The notes under the pieces: model-generated
The model's input: the letters and a program-made list of their open reading frames with translations, nothing else
Database searches by the model: none
Told to the model about the DNA's origin: nothing
Made by a program: the position numbers and the translations under genes
Origin: Paludibacter sp.
GTDB taxonomy: Bacteria > Bacteroidota > Bacteroidia > Bacteroidales > Paludibacteraceae
Reading direction: 5' to 3'
DNA: 64,000 bases
Assembly: GCA_031292575.1 (NCBI GenBank)
Contig: JARLGX010000035.1
Location: 1-64,000 of the forward strand
Part shown: one piece after another, positions 27,995 to 37,692 of the stretch
Layout of the letters: every line of letters starts with the position of its first letter
Position numbering within the stretch: the first letter of the stretch is position 1

Positions 27995-29536
27995 ATGAGT
28001 GGAGCAAAAAATTGTCCAGAAACGCCCAGACAAAAAATGATAGGTATGATGTATTTAGTGCTTACCGCAATGTTGGCATTAAATGTATCTAGTGAGATTT
28101 TGAATGGTTTTACACTTGTAGACAATAGCTTACATACTACCATAGAATCTTCTGAAATAAGGAATAACGCATTATACAAAGATTTCAAAAATTTATCTGA
28201 AATTAATCCTGATAAGGTAAAAAAATGGCTTGATAAAGCAATTGTTGTAAAGCAGAAATCTGACGATCTTTATAATTTTATCGAAAAATTTAAAGTTCAC
28301 ATTGTTAGAATGACCGACAAAGAAAAAGCTAACGATAGTGCGTACGTAAAACAAATCATTGCCAAAGATAATTTGGATAAACCCGAGGAGTATGCAATAA
28401 CAGAAGGTAATGCAATAATTCTGAGGAAGAAGATAGAAGACTATAAAAATTTCTTAATTCAGTTGTCTGCAAATAATCCTACGAAGCAGAAAATGTATGA
28501 AGATGTTTTTGCTACCAAAGGTGGAATTGATGGTAAGAAATGGGAAAATGTTGTGTTTGAAATGATGCCTATTTCAGCAGTAGTTACAATTCTAACTAAA
28601 TATCAAAGTGATGTGCGTTCAGCAGAGGCTGAGGTAGTTCAGGATTTAAAAGGGCAGACAGATGTTAAGGACTTTCGTGTAAATAAAGTTTCAGCATTAG
28701 TTGTTCCGGTATCCAAATATGTTATTCGTGGAAGCAGATACAGTTCACAAATTGTACTTTCAGCCGTAGACTCTACTGCCAAGCCAGATTACTATATCGG
28801 ATCTTCTTTAATTAATAAAGGTCTCTACGAAGTTAATTGTAATAAAACTGGTTCATTTACTTATTCCGGTTTTATCAAGCTTAAAAGAGATGATGGATCT
28901 ATTACAACGTATCCATTTAAAAGTGATTATATAGTTGGAGAACCGTCAGCTACCGTCTCAAATGAAGATTTGAACGTTGTTTATAGAGGAATTGACAATA
29001 AATTTAGTATCTCAGTTCCAGGTGTTGCATCAGAGAACGTTTCAGTTAGAGTTTCAGGCGGAACGGCACAAAAAATTGCAAATGGTAGATTTATAATTCG
29101 TGCAAACCAGGATGGGGAAATAAATATAGGTGTATTTGCAAAAATTGAAGGAAAAGAATTAGCCATGGGTGGTGGGATGTACCGTGTAAAATATATTCCA
29201 GATCCAAAGTCTTTTCTTCAATATTCTGATGCTGGTGGAATAACACGTCTTTTACAAGATGGAAACTTATCAAAACGAATTTTAAAATCTAATAGTATTT
29301 CAGTTATTGCCAGTTATGGTCAGGATGAATTAATTAAAGCTAATTTTACAGTAACGTCATTTACTATGGTAACAATTTTTGGTTCAGTTAGTACCAGTGG
29401 ATCACATTTTAATAGTAGAATGTTGAACGATATTGAAAAATTAGAGGGTAATGATTTTGTTACACTTAAAAATATAAAGGCAGTTGGACCTGATGGTAAA
29501 GTTCGAAGTTTAGGATTAATACAAGTACAAATTTAG
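27995..29536 (+). CDS. gldM: Type IX secretion/gliding motor protein GldM
   Basis: Single-pass inner-membrane protein with a large periplasmic stalk that couples the motor to the GldK/GldN ring. The 513 residues begin SGAKNCPETPRQKMIGMMYLVLTAMLALNVSSEIL, in which the transmembrane helix follows the conserved PRQKMI. A helical domain and several immunoglobulin-like periplasmic domains follow. It lies 40 bp after gldL and 37 bp before gldN. Confidence 0.95.
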   Translation: MSGAKNCPETPRQKMIGMMYLVLTAMLALNVSSEILNGFTLVDNSLHTTIESSEIRNNALYKDFKNLSEINPDKVKKWLDKAIVVKQKSDDLYNFIEKFKVHIVRMTDKEKANDSAYVKQIIAKDNLDKPEEYAITEGNAIILRKKIEDYKNFLIQLSANNPTKQKMYEDVFATKGGIDGKKWENVVFEMMPISAVVTILTKYQSDVRSAEAEVVQDLKGQTDVKDFRVNKVSALVVPVSKYVIRGSRYSSQIVLSAVDSTAKPDYYIGSSLINKGLYEVNCNKTGSFTYSGFIKLKRDDGSITTYPFKSDYIVGEPSATVSNEDLNVVYRGIDNKFSISVPGVASENVSVRVSGGTAQKIANGRFIIRANQDGEINIGVFAKIEGKELAMGGGMYRVKYIPDPKSFLQYSDAGGITRLLQDGNLSKRILKSNSISVIASYGQDELIKANFTVTSFTMVTIFGSVSTSGSHFNSRMLNDIEKLEGNDFVTLKNIKAVGPDGKVRSLGLIQVQI

Positions 29537-29573
29537 ATACAAAATATTGTAGAACATAATAAGAATGTAAAAC

Positions 29574-30482
29574 ATGAAAAAATATTTGATCGTTTCTTTA
29601 GTCATATTATTGACAGCTGTTCCGAGTTTGCTTAAAGCGCAGCAAAATCAAGTGCCTTTTTTCGATAGTAAAGGAAATGTTCGGATTCAAACAACTGAGT
29701 TGGATGCTTTGGCAGATACGATTGCTAAAGTGTATCATCGGTCTGACGATATTGTTTGGTCAAGAGTTGTTTATCGAATAATTGACACGCGTGACAAACA
29801 GAATTATCAATTATATTTCCCAATGAGAGCAAATGATGAGTATCGGAGCTTGTTTCGTGTAATGCTCGATGCAATTTGTAATGGAATACCTGTGTATAGA
29901 AGGAGTCCACGCGAAATTAAACCCGATTTCACTGACAGTACGCGTTTGGAAGGTGATGAACTCTCGAAAGCATTTGCTTATGATAATAACAACGATAACA
30001 ATTTGATTCAGGTAGATTCGATTACTAAAGGATATAAAGTAGGAAATGATGAATATGTCAATTACGTAAAAAACCAATTTAAGTTTTTAATTCAGGAAAT
30101 TATATTTTTTGATAAACACACATCTAGGTTGTATACTAAAATTATGGCTATTGCTCCAGTTTATGCTTTCCATCCGGATAATGTTCCAACCAAAAATGTA
30201 TTTAGTTTTTTCCAACAATCTGTTTTGTGTTGGTTTGATTTCGATGAACTTCGTCCTTACCTTGCAAAACAATATGTTATACCAAATGGCAACGAAACCC
30301 AACGCTTAACTTACGATGAGTTTTTCTCTGAAAAACTATATTCCAGCTATTTGTTAGGAGATAGTAATATGTTCAACAGAATGTTATTGCAATATGAAGT
30401 GGATCCGCTTAAAATTAGAAAAGAACAAAATCGTATTGATACAGAAATTTTGAATTTTGAACAAGACCTTTGGGAGTATTAA
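29574..30482 (+). CDS. gldN: Type IX secretion protein GldN/PorN
   Basis: Periplasmic ring partner of GldK. The 302-residue protein has a signal peptide ending LLKAQ, then the typical DDIVWSRVVYRIIDTRDKQNYQLYFP. FKFLIQEIIFFDKHTSRLYTKIMAIAPVY and FSFFQQSVLCWFDFDELRPYLAKQ follow. It is the last gene of the T9SS operon, ending before a clear terminator. Confidence 0.95.
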   Translation: MKKYLIVSLVILLTAVPSLLKAQQNQVPFFDSKGNVRIQTTELDALADTIAKVYHRSDDIVWSRVVYRIIDTRDKQNYQLYFPMRANDEYRSLFRVMLDAICNGIPVYRRSPREIKPDFTDSTRLEGDELSKAFAYDNNNDNNLIQVDSITKGYKVGNDEYVNYVKNQFKFLIQEIIFFDKHTSRLYTKIMAIAPVYAFHPDNVPTKNVFSFFQQSVLCWFDFDELRPYLAKQYVIPNGNETQRLTYDEFFSEKLYSSYLLGDSNMFNRMLLQYEVDPLKIRKEQNRIDTEILNFEQDLWEY

Positions 30483-30527
30483 TTTGTTTCTTGATTTTAT
30501 TTCAATAGCCAAAAGTAGAGAGATATT

Positions 30528-30556
30528 AAAAAGACGACATATAGTCGTCTTTTTTG
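30528..30556 (+). terminator. Terminator of the type IX secretion operon
   Basis: Perfect 11-bp stem aaaaagacgac (30528-30538) with gtcgtcttttt (30544-30554), then further T residues. Confidence 0.85.
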
Positions 30557-30589
30557 TATTTTTACTCTATATACTCTGTTTAAAAACAG

Positions 30590-30597
30590 TAATTTTG
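30590..30597 (+). promoter_or_regulatory. Promoter -7 box of the response regulator-mnmA operon
   Basis: TAATTTTG at 30590-30597, 87 bp before the response regulator start and directly after the T9SS terminator. Confidence 0.5.
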
Positions 30598-30683
30598 CAC
30601 AGATTATGAAGTATCCTTTGATTGCCGTAATTTCAATCTATAAATTTACCTTAGCTTAGCAACTCTTTAAAATTAGTAAGAAA

Positions 30684-31337
30684 ATGAGAAGTATAATTAT
30701 AGCCGATAATCAAGATATTTCGAATGCAGGATGGCATTATTTATTTCAAAATAATATGGAGATATTGGAAATAAAGAATGTTTCCAAAAAAAGTGAATTA
30801 ATTCCATTATTATTGAACTCATTAGATTCAATAGTTATACTTGATTACACTTTATTCGATTTTGAGAGTGTAAATGAGTTACTTATTTTGCAGGTAAGGT
30901 TTGAAAAAGTAGATTGGATATTGTTCTCGGACGAGCTTAGTGATGATTTTTTGAGAACTTTACTATATAATACTAATTCATTTAGTGTGCTTCTGAAAAG
31001 TTGTTCCATCGAAGAAATTAGTAGCGCTATAAAAGAAGCGATGAAGAGCAATAGATATATTTGCAACCAGGTGAGTAATATCTTACTGGATGGCAATAAA
31101 AATATGCAAAAGTACCATGCTAAAAATATATTGACTACTACGGAACAAGAAATTTTGAAAGAAATGGCTTTGGGTAAGACAACAAAAGAAATTGCTACTC
31201 TTCGAAATGTAAGTGCACATACAATTATGACACATCGAAAAAATATTTTTAGAAAAATAGAAGTTAATAACGTTCATGAAGCTACTAAATATGCCATGCG
31301 AGCAGGTATTGTAGATTTAGCTGAATATTATATTTAA
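30684..31337 (+). CDS. LuxR/NarL-type response regulator
   Basis: Transcription factor with an N-terminal receiver-like domain and a C-terminal LuxR helix-turn-helix. In 217 residues, ADNQD supplies the acidic pocket and VILDYT (Asp54) a possible phosphoacceptor. The usual conserved Thr/Lys residues are hard to identify, so the receiver may be atypical. The HTH segment is clear: [22 protein letters not shown] followed by [17 protein letters not shown], here given in parts. No histidine kinase is nearby; it is two bases from mnmA. Confidence 0.85.
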   Translation: MRSIIIADNQDISNAGWHYLFQNNMEILEIKNVSKKSELIPLLLNSLDSIVILDYTLFDFESVNELLILQVRFEKVDWILFSDELSDDFLRTLLYNTNSFSVLLKSCSIEEISSAIKEAMKSNRYICNQVSNILLDGNKNMQKYHAKNILTTTEQEILKEMALGKTTKEIATLRNVSAHTIMTHRKNIFRKIEVNNVHEATKYAMRAGIVDLAEYYI

Positions 31338-31339
31338 TA

Positions 31340-32401
31340 ATGAAAATAGCAACTTTATTGTCTGGAGGAGTTGATAGCTCAGTAGTAGTTCATTTATTGA
31401 AAGAGGCTGGATATACACCATCTTTGTTTTATATAAAAATTGGAATGGACGATGATGAGTTATTACATTGTTCGTCTGAAGAGGATATTGAAATGGCTTC
31501 TCTTATAGCACGAAAATACGGTTGTACACTGGATGTGATTGATTTACATAAAGATTATTGGGACAATGTTGTATCTTACACTATTGACAAAGTTAAGCAG
31601 GGCTTAACTCCAAATCCGGATGTAATGTGCAACAAGTTAATTAAGTTTGGTGTTTTTGAGCAGCGGGTAGGGAAGGAGTTTGATAAAACGGCTACCGGAC
31701 ACTATGCTACTACGGTTGAAAAAAATGGAAAAATTTATTTATCAACTGCATTAGATCCAATTAAAGATCAAACTGATTTTTTGGCTCAAATCAATTATCT
31801 TCAGGTTTCTAAACTTATGTTTCCTATCGGAAATCTCATGAAAAGTGAAGTAAGAGAAATCGCTGTTAAAGCAGGTTTGCCAAGTGCGAAACGCCAAGAC
31901 AGTCAGGGAATTTGTTTTTTGGGAAAGGTGAACTATAATGATTTTATCCGTCGGTATTTGGGTGAAAAGGAAGGTCCTATTGTTGAGCTTGAAACAGGAA
32001 AAATTCTTGGAAAGCATAAAGGATATTGGTTTCATACAGTTGGCCAGCGTAAGGGTTTGGGACTTTCAGGTGGGCCTTGGTATGTAATAAAAAAAGATAT
32101 AGCAGGTAATATTGTATACGCATCAAAAGGTTATGATGTGGATGCGCAATATGGGACTGAATTTTCCATGCGTGATTTTCATTTTATAACTGACGATCCA
32201 TGGGAAAATTCTATCAGTGAAAGTAATGTTACTTTTAAAATCAGGCATACACCTGATTTTACATCAGGGAAAATCATAAGAACTAGCGATGGATTTCACT
32301 TAGTTTCTAACCAGAAACTTCAGGGAATTGCTCCCGGCCAGTTTGGGGTTGTATATGATGCGGAATCTAAAATTTGTATTGGTAGTGGCGAAATAATTTA
32401 A
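31340..32401 (+). CDS. mnmA: tRNA-specific 2-thiouridylase MnmA
   Basis: Installs sulfur at position 2 of the wobble uridine (s2U34) in tRNAs for Lys, Glu and Gln, receiving sulfur as persulfide. The 353 residues have the PP-loop [15 protein letters not shown], the catalytic Cys in [13 protein letters not shown], and the second Cys in SQGICFLGK, both essential in the family. [15 protein letters not shown] and the C-terminal [10 protein letters not shown] are also typical. Sulfur is probably fed by rhodanese/TusA-type carriers, and a TusA homologue is encoded at 53091. Confidence 0.97.
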   Translation: MKIATLLSGGVDSSVVVHLLKEAGYTPSLFYIKIGMDDDELLHCSSEEDIEMASLIARKYGCTLDVIDLHKDYWDNVVSYTIDKVKQGLTPNPDVMCNKLIKFGVFEQRVGKEFDKTATGHYATTVEKNGKIYLSTALDPIKDQTDFLAQINYLQVSKLMFPIGNLMKSEVREIAVKAGLPSAKRQDSQGICFLGKVNYNDFIRRYLGEKEGPIVELETGKILGKHKGYWFHTVGQRKGLGLSGGPWYVIKKDIAGNIVYASKGYDVDAQYGTEFSMRDFHFITDDPWENSISESNVTFKIRHTPDFTSGKIIRTSDGFHLVSNQKLQGIAPGQFGVVYDAESKICIGSGEII

Positions 32402-32421
32402 ATTCTATGTTATAGATTTAA

Positions 32422-32464
32422 AATAGAGGCTAAACAAAATCCATATTTTGTTTAGCCTCTATTT
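32422..32464. terminator. Terminator after mnmA
   Basis: Long inverted repeat: 32422-32440 (aatagaggctaaacaaaat) pairs perfectly with 32445-32463 (attttgtttagcctctatt). There is only a weak T tract downstream. Confidence 0.7.
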
Positions 32465-32518
32465 AGTAAGTAATCAAATATAAAGATGAATTTTATAAGA
32501 TCAATTTGTCTATATAGT

Positions 32519-32550
32519 GAACATATGTTCAAAACTATTTGTTATCTTTG
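32519..32550 (+). promoter_or_regulatory. Promoter with palindromic operator of the DUF134 operon
   Basis: A perfect 12-bp palindrome gaacatatgttc lies at 32519-32530, and a -7 box TATCTTTG at 32543-32550. The palindrome covers the -33 region, where a bound regulator would block RNA polymerase. The first gene encodes an HTH protein, so autoregulation is plausible. Confidence 0.55.
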
Positions 32551-32577
32551 CACTTAAATAATCATTCATACATTAAT

Positions 32578-32985
32578 ATGCCACGCCCAAAACAAGATAG
32601 AAAAATTTGTAATCCACCACTCATGCAGGGATTTAAGCCTTTTGGAATTCCTCGAAAGTTTTTAAGTTCAGTATCACTGCAATTCGATGAATACGAGGTT
32701 GTCCGTTTGTTGGATTACGAAGGGCTTAATCAGGAGCAGGCAGCTGAAAAGATGAATATTTCTCGTCCTACATTGACACGAATTTATGAAAAAGCGCGTA
32801 AAACTATTGCTCAAGCCTTTGTTGAAGGAAAGATGATTTTGATTGAAGGTGGGAATGTTCAGTTTGATAAGGACTGGTTCAGGTGTAAGAGGTGTCACAA
32901 ACTTGTAGATGGATTGGAAAACCATGTGCGTTGCAAAGATTGTAAAAATTTTGGTAATGAGGAATTAATAGCTATAAAAAAATAA
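32578..32985 (+). CDS. DUF134 family HTH/zinc-ribbon protein
   Basis: Predicted DNA-binding protein. The 135 residues start MPRPKQDRKICNPPLMQGFKPFG, given here only as MPRPKQDRKICN..., the DUF134 hallmark. A sigma-70-region-4-like HTH follows (DYEGLNQEQAAEKMNISRPT), and a C-terminal zinc ribbon has Cys pairs CKRC and CKDC. The start was chosen downstream of the promoter box. In other anaerobes these proteins lie next to NifX/Mrp-type genes, as here, and may regulate metal-cofactor or iron-sulfur functions. Confidence 0.88.
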   Translation: MPRPKQDRKICNPPLMQGFKPFGIPRKFLSSVSLQFDEYEVVRLLDYEGLNQEQAAEKMNISRPTLTRIYEKARKTIAQAFVEGKMILIEGGNVQFDKDWFRCKRCHKLVDGLENHVRCKDCKNFGNEELIAIKK

Positions 32986-33017
32986 TTGTGAATAAACTTG
33001 TTTTAAAAAATCAGAAG

Positions 33018-33854
33018 ATGAAATTGGTTGTTTTGTCAGACAATAACCAATTACAGGAATCACTCGAATTTGAACATGGATTATGTATTTATTTGGAAAC
33101 AGAAAAATACAAATGTCTGCTCGATACGGGAGCCTCAGACTTGTTTTTACACAATGCAGAAAAAATGGTTATTGATATTGAAGATATTGACTATGTATTT
33201 ATTTCGCATGGACATTCCGATCATATTGGAGGATTGCAAGCATTTTTAAAATTGAATACCAAGGCCAAAATAGTTTTATCTAAAAAGACTTTATCACAAC
33301 GATTCTTTTCAGTGCGTCAGGGATTACACGAAATAAGCAGTAAAATTGATATCAGCAAATTTGAAGATCGTCTTATTTTTATTGATTCGAAAACTGAATT
33401 CGAAAATGAAATTTTTGTTTTTCCATGTCAACCTTCAATTTATCCAATGCCAAAAGCAAACATTAATTTAATGTCCGAAGATGGGAGTGATCTAAGAAAA
33501 GATGATTTTAATCATGAAATTATTGTTTGTTTTGGAACCGATGATTTACTGGTTTATACTGGTTGTGCTCACCATGGTGTTTTAAATATATTGAATTGTG
33601 TTGAAAAAACTCTACATAAACCGATTTCAACTCTAATTGGTGGCTTTCATTTATTAGATGGATTCCCAGATCAATATGAATCTGAAGCAGAAATAAATGA
33701 AATAGCACAAAATATAAATGCAAATTATCCACAAACGAAATTATATACTGGACATTGCACCGGAAAGCAAGTCTATGGTTTACTAAAGAGTGAATTGGTT
33801 GACAAATTAAGTTTTTTTTATACAGGTTACACATTGATTATTCATAACAAGTAA
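33018..33854 (+). CDS. Metallo-beta-lactamase-fold hydrolase
   Basis: Dinuclear-metal hydrolase or oxidoreductase of the family that includes the archaeal dihydropterin-related enzymes (TM0207/MJ0301 type). In 278 residues the metal motif is SHGHSDHIGG, preceded by CLLDTGASDLFLHNA. Later metal ligands are probably the His residues in YTGCAHHG and in the GGFHLLDG and YTGHCTG segments. An upstream GTG would add ten residues. It is the second gene of the DUF134 operon. The substrate is unknown. Confidence 0.85.
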   Translation: MKLVVLSDNNQLQESLEFEHGLCIYLETEKYKCLLDTGASDLFLHNAEKMVIDIEDIDYVFISHGHSDHIGGLQAFLKLNTKAKIVLSKKTLSQRFFSVRQGLHEISSKIDISKFEDRLIFIDSKTEFENEIFVFPCQPSIYPMPKANINLMSEDGSDLRKDDFNHEIIVCFGTDDLLVYTGCAHHGVLNILNCVEKTLHKPISTLIGGFHLLDGFPDQYESEAEINEIAQNINANYPQTKLYTGHCTGKQVYGLLKSELVDKLSFFYTGYTLIIHNK

Positions 33855-33911
33855 AAATAAGCCAATTGAGGATGCTATTACTCAAATCAAAACAATTAAA
33901 AATAATAAATT

Positions 33912-34289
33912 ATGAAAATTGCAGTACCAACAAAAGAAAATAACCAAATTGATGCACATTTTGGTCATTGTGAGTTCTATAAAATTTACACAGTTTCAGA
34001 GCAAAATGTGGTTATTTCAGAAGAAAGAATGGACTCACCGCAAGGCTGTGGTTGTAAATCGAACATAGCTGAGGTGTTTGAAAATGAAGGAATAAAAATT
34101 ATGCTCGCAGGTGGAATTGGTGATGGAGCTATCAATAAATTAGGTGCTCACGGAGTTAGCGTAATTCGCAACTGTCAGGGAGATGTGAATGAAATTGTTG
34201 CGAAATACTTAGCTGGAGAAGTGAAAGATGGCGGTAGCAATTGTGCAGCTCATGCTCACGGAGATAGTCATGTTTGCAACCATAACTAA
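33912..34289 (+). CDS. NifX/NifB-type dinitrogenase iron-molybdenum cofactor domain protein
   Basis: A 125-residue protein of the family that binds iron-sulfur-type clusters in nitrogenase cofactor assembly. In cells without nitrogenase it is found with DUF134 and Mrp-like proteins. Visible features are KIAVPTKENNQIDAHFGHCEFY, the Cys-rich PQGCGCKSN, VMLAGGIGDGA-type segment IKIMLAGGIGDGAINKL, and an extra His/Cys-rich tail (NCAAHAHGDSHVCNHN) that looks like a metal-binding site. No nif genes are present in the window. Confidence 0.88.
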   Translation: MKIAVPTKENNQIDAHFGHCEFYKIYTVSEQNVVISEERMDSPQGCGCKSNIAEVFENEGIKIMLAGGIGDGAINKLGAHGVSVIRNCQGDVNEIVAKYLAGEVKDGGSNCAAHAHGDSHVCNHN

Positions 34290-34302
34290 ATAAAACAGCC
34301 CA

Positions 34303-34710
34303 ATGATTGAACATGAACATAAATTTAGGGTTACTTACCCTGACACTGATCAGATGGGAACAATGCATCATGCGAATTATGTAAAATATTACGAAGCGGC
34401 TCGTTGGGAGTTGTTTCGCAGCATTGGCGTTTCGTACAACTCGGTGGAAAATGCAGGAGTCATGTGTCCGGTGGTTAGCATGAATTTTAGGTTTATAAAA
34501 CCAACCCGTTACGATGAACTTTTGACAGTAAAAACAACATTGAAAGCCTTAAGAGGAGTACGCATGTGGTTCACATATATGCTTTACAACGAGCAAAAAG
34601 AATTAATAAACGAAGCGGAAACAGAGCTTGCATTTGTGGGAAGGGACAATTGGAAACCTTGTGCAGCACCGGATTTTGTACTGGCAGCAATTGAAGCAAG
34701 ACAAAAATAA
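34303..34710 (+). CDS. 4-hydroxybenzoyl-CoA/acyl-CoA thioesterase (YbgC-like)
   Basis: Hot-dog-fold thioesterase that hydrolyses acyl-CoA. The 135 residues begin with the active-site motif FRVTYPDTDQMGTMHHANYVKYYE, shown in part; the catalytic Asp is in DTDQMG and HANY follows. VSMNFRFIKPTRYDELLTV is also typical. It sits 13 bp after the NifX-like gene and 24 bp before the phosphatase fusion, so it is clearly in the operon, though its substrate is not evident. Confidence 0.9.
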   Translation: MIEHEHKFRVTYPDTDQMGTMHHANYVKYYEAARWELFRSIGVSYNSVENAGVMCPVVSMNFRFIKPTRYDELLTVKTTLKALRGVRMWFTYMLYNEQKELINEAETELAFVGRDNWKPCAAPDFVLAAIEARQK

Positions 34711-34734
34711 GAATCAGTGTCAAATGTTTAGTAT

Positions 34735-35802
34735 ATGAATCTAAAAGAAAGCATTAGCTCCACAACAGTTATTTGTATTATCAGACATGGTGAAACAGAT
34801 TGGAACTCGTCAGGAAGACTTCAAGGGCATGAAGATATTGAACTAAATGAATTGGGACGTAAACAAGCCATTGAAACCTCGCGCTATTTTGAAACAGAGA
34901 CGTGGGATATTGTAATATCAAGCCCATTGAAACGTGCGTTTGAGACAGCTCAAATTATTGCCAAGCGACTTTTAATTCCAAAAGTTCATATCGTAGAAGA
35001 AATAATTGAACGAAGCTATGGCGAGGCATCAGGGTTATTACCCGAAGAACGCAGAAGTCGGTTTCCCGAGGGTGTTATTCCCGGACAAGAAGATTTTGAA
35101 CATTTGCGACAACGCGCAATGATTGGATTAAATAAAATTGTAAGTGATTTTCAAGGCAAAAAGATAATAGTTGTATCACATGGTGGACTTACTAATTCAA
35201 TTCTATATTCACTTTCAAATGGGGAGTTCGGTAGTTTTAAAACAAGGCTGAAAAATGGATGTATCAATAAAATTAAATTTCAAAATAACATGTGGACCGT
35301 CGAATTTTATAATAAAACAACGGAAGAATTAGTAGACAAAATGGAAAATCAAAAGAAGTTATATTCAAAAGCCGATGTAGAAGCTATGCGTATTGCCGAA
35401 AATTCTCGTTTGATGGGGAAAAACAGAGTTGAAGAACTTATCAATTATGCTGAAAAATCAGGTATTAAACGCATTGGCATAGCTAATTGTGTTGGGATGC
35501 CCAAAGAAACTGCAAAACTCAAAGCTCGCTTGTCAGAAAAATTTGAGGTTTATTCAGTGGATTGTAAAGTGGGAAAACTTAAATCGGCTGAGCTTTTGGA
35601 TGATGATTCGAAAGGAACATCTTGTAACCCTGCCGGACAAGCTGATTATTTAAATGAAAATGAAACTGAACTCAATATATCATTTGGTTTGTGCATGGGA
35701 CATGATATAATGTTTAATCAGAAATCGAAAGCCCCTGTTACCACACTTATAGTAAAAGATCGGGAGCACAAGCACAATCCATACAAAGAGTTTGAGGATT
35801 AA
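34735..35802 (+). CDS. Histidine phosphatase fused to a DUF1847 metal-binding domain
   Basis: Two-domain protein of 355 residues. Residues 1 to about 195 are a phosphoglycerate-mutase-like histidine phosphatase with the catalytic RHGETDWNSSGRLQGHED (Arg17, His18, Gly19), SSPLKRAFETA and the second histidine in VSHGG. Residues 205-355 match DUF1847 (KADVEAMRIAENSRLM, RIGIANCVGMPKE, Cys in VDCKVGK, SCNPAGQADYLN, LCMGHDIMF). DUF1847 proteins are normally free-standing with a Cys-rich start; here that part is replaced by the phosphatase. Substrates are unknown. Confidence 0.85.
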   Translation: MNLKESISSTTVICIIRHGETDWNSSGRLQGHEDIELNELGRKQAIETSRYFETETWDIVISSPLKRAFETAQIIAKRLLIPKVHIVEEIIERSYGEASGLLPEERRSRFPEGVIPGQEDFEHLRQRAMIGLNKIVSDFQGKKIIVVSHGGLTNSILYSLSNGEFGSFKTRLKNGCINKIKFQNNMWTVEFYNKTTEELVDKMENQKKLYSKADVEAMRIAENSRLMGKNRVEELINYAEKSGIKRIGIANCVGMPKETAKLKARLSEKFEVYSVDCKVGKLKSAELLDDDSKGTSCNPAGQADYLNENETELNISFGLCMGHDIMFNQKSKAPVTTLIVKDREHKHNPYKEFED

Positions 35803-35837
35803 CAGAAATATATTTTACAATCTCAAAATCTATCATT

Positions 35838-37532
35838 ATGAAAACAAACCGAATTATCGTAATTGGCGGTTCAGCAGCCGGACCAAAAGCTGCTTCCAAA
35901 GCACGTCGAATGGACGAAAATGCTGAAATTACTATTTTCCAGAAAGCATCTGATTTATCAATGGCTTCATGCGGTTATCCGTATTACATTGGTGGTTTTT
36001 TTGACGACCGTAACCAGCTTTTATGCTCACCTGCCGGAGTAGTTAGAGATTCCAGGTTTTTTTGGAATGCAAAAAAAATCACCACCAAGGTGTTGACGGA
36101 AGTAACCGTTATTGACAAAAAAAACAAACGAATAGAATTCAGAGATCTTCAAACAGGTGAAAGAGGAACTGCAGAGTATGATAAGCTTGTTATTGCCAGT
36201 GGAGCCTCTGCTCGGAAGCCGCCTGTTCCAGGGATTGATCTGGATGGCGTCACTACTTTGCAGTCATTGTCGGATGCCGATTATTTACGCAAAGTCCGCG
36301 ATGAAGGTATAATTAAAAAAGCTGTTGTGATTGGTGGAGGTTTAATTGGAATAGAAACAGTTGAAGCGTTGAATTTAGCCGGCATTGAAATCACACTTAT
36401 TGAGTTGTTGCCACAATTGCTTACATTCCTTGATAAGCACTTGGCTCGACTGGTAGAAAAATATGTTCAAACAAAAGCCAACGTCATTTTGCAAAACGGA
36501 GTAGCTGCATTTTTGGGCGAAAATGGGAAATTAAATGCTGTCAAATTGCAAGATGGCACTGAAATCCCTTGTGACTTGGCTGTAGTGGCCATTGGTGTAA
36601 CTCCAAATAACCGGTTAGCCAAAGATGCAGGGTTAAAAATTGGAAATACCGGAGGAATTGTAGTAAATGAATTCATGCAAACTTCAGACCCGGATATTTA
36701 TGCCGTAGGCGATTGCGTAGAAATCCCTAATCTTATTACAGATTTACCGGTACATGCTCCTTATGGTGATTTGGCTAATTTACAAGGACGAATTGTTGGT
36801 GAAAATCTTATCTCGGGAAATGTGGCCAAATTCCCCGGAACCATTCAAACTGGCATTTGCAAGGTTTTTGATTATGGTGTTGGAGCCACAGGTTTGTCTG
36901 AGCAAAATGCGTTGCAATTAGGTTATACAAACATTGAAACAGTAGTAAATGCGAGTTTGGACAAACCGGGTTTTATGCACGGAAATCTTTTGATTACCAA
37001 GTTGGTGGTTGACATTGCAACAGGTTTGATTTTAGGAGCACAGGTTATTGGCCCTGGCGATGTAAGCAAACAAGTTGCTATATGGGCAATGGCTATTAAA
37101 GGCCACCTTACCGTGGATGATATGGCAACTGCCGATCTTCCCTATGCACCACCTTATTCGTTAGCTATTGATCACAGCATTGCCACTGCGCACATTATGC
37201 AAAACAAACTGAAAGGTTACTTTACAGGGATTTCGGCTGAACAATTAAAAGAAAAAATCAAAGAAAAAGCGCCCATGGTATTGTTGGATGTGCGTAACCC
37301 GGATGAATTCGAACAAATGCGTATGGGAGTAGGTGAAAAGTTAATTCCACTTGGTCAACTTCGTAAACGGTTGGAAGAAATGCCACAGGATAAAAATACT
37401 GAAATAATTACCTGGTGTAAAATATCGCTGCGGGGTTACGAAGCAGCATTAATACTTCAGGCAAATGGATATACTAATGTAAAAGTATTGGAAGGTGGCA
37501 TTGTTGCATGGCCTTGGGTGAGGGAAAAGTAA
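35838..37532 (+). CDS. CoA-disulfide-reductase-like flavoenzyme with C-terminal rhodanese
   Basis: FAD-dependent pyridine nucleotide-disulfide oxidoreductase of the CoA-disulfide reductase/NADH polysulfide reductase type. In 564 residues: FAD motif VIGGSAAGPKAA, active-site Cys45 in MASCGYPYYIGG, NAD motif VVIGGGLIGIETVEAL, and the second FAD motif IYAVGDCVE. The dimerisation domain has PPYSLAIDH. A rhodanese domain from about 465 follows, with Cys in TWCKISLRG. In this fusion the rhodanese delivers persulfide to the CoA-thiol site. It is last in the operon, and a paralogue with three rhodanese units is at 44592. Confidence 0.92.
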   Translation: MKTNRIIVIGGSAAGPKAASKARRMDENAEITIFQKASDLSMASCGYPYYIGGFFDDRNQLLCSPAGVVRDSRFFWNAKKITTKVLTEVTVIDKKNKRIEFRDLQTGERGTAEYDKLVIASGASARKPPVPGIDLDGVTTLQSLSDADYLRKVRDEGIIKKAVVIGGGLIGIETVEALNLAGIEITLIELLPQLLTFLDKHLARLVEKYVQTKANVILQNGVAAFLGENGKLNAVKLQDGTEIPCDLAVVAIGVTPNNRLAKDAGLKIGNTGGIVVNEFMQTSDPDIYAVGDCVEIPNLITDLPVHAPYGDLANLQGRIVGENLISGNVAKFPGTIQTGICKVFDYGVGATGLSEQNALQLGYTNIETVVNASLDKPGFMHGNLLITKLVVDIATGLILGAQVIGPGDVSKQVAIWAMAIKGHLTVDDMATADLPYAPPYSLAIDHSIATAHIMQNKLKGYFTGISAEQLKEKIKEKAPMVLLDVRNPDEFEQMRMGVGEKLIPLGQLRKRLEEMPQDKNTEIITWCKISLRGYEAALILQANGYTNVKVLEGGIVAWPWVREK

Positions 37533-37692
37533 AAACAGGGCTAAGAAATTAGTATAAATTGATAGTTATCGTTAATTTAATTGGATGTAGAAAAATTATA
37601 TCGGACATTATTGGTATAAATTCTAACAAGTTAAGTATAAATCATAATAATTTGTATTGAGTTTGTTTTTTTGTAAAGAGATATTTATTTTT

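Noticed and set aside
33912-34289. Evidence for nitrogen fixation
   Set aside because: A NifX-like domain alone is widespread in non-diazotrophs; no nifHDK is present.
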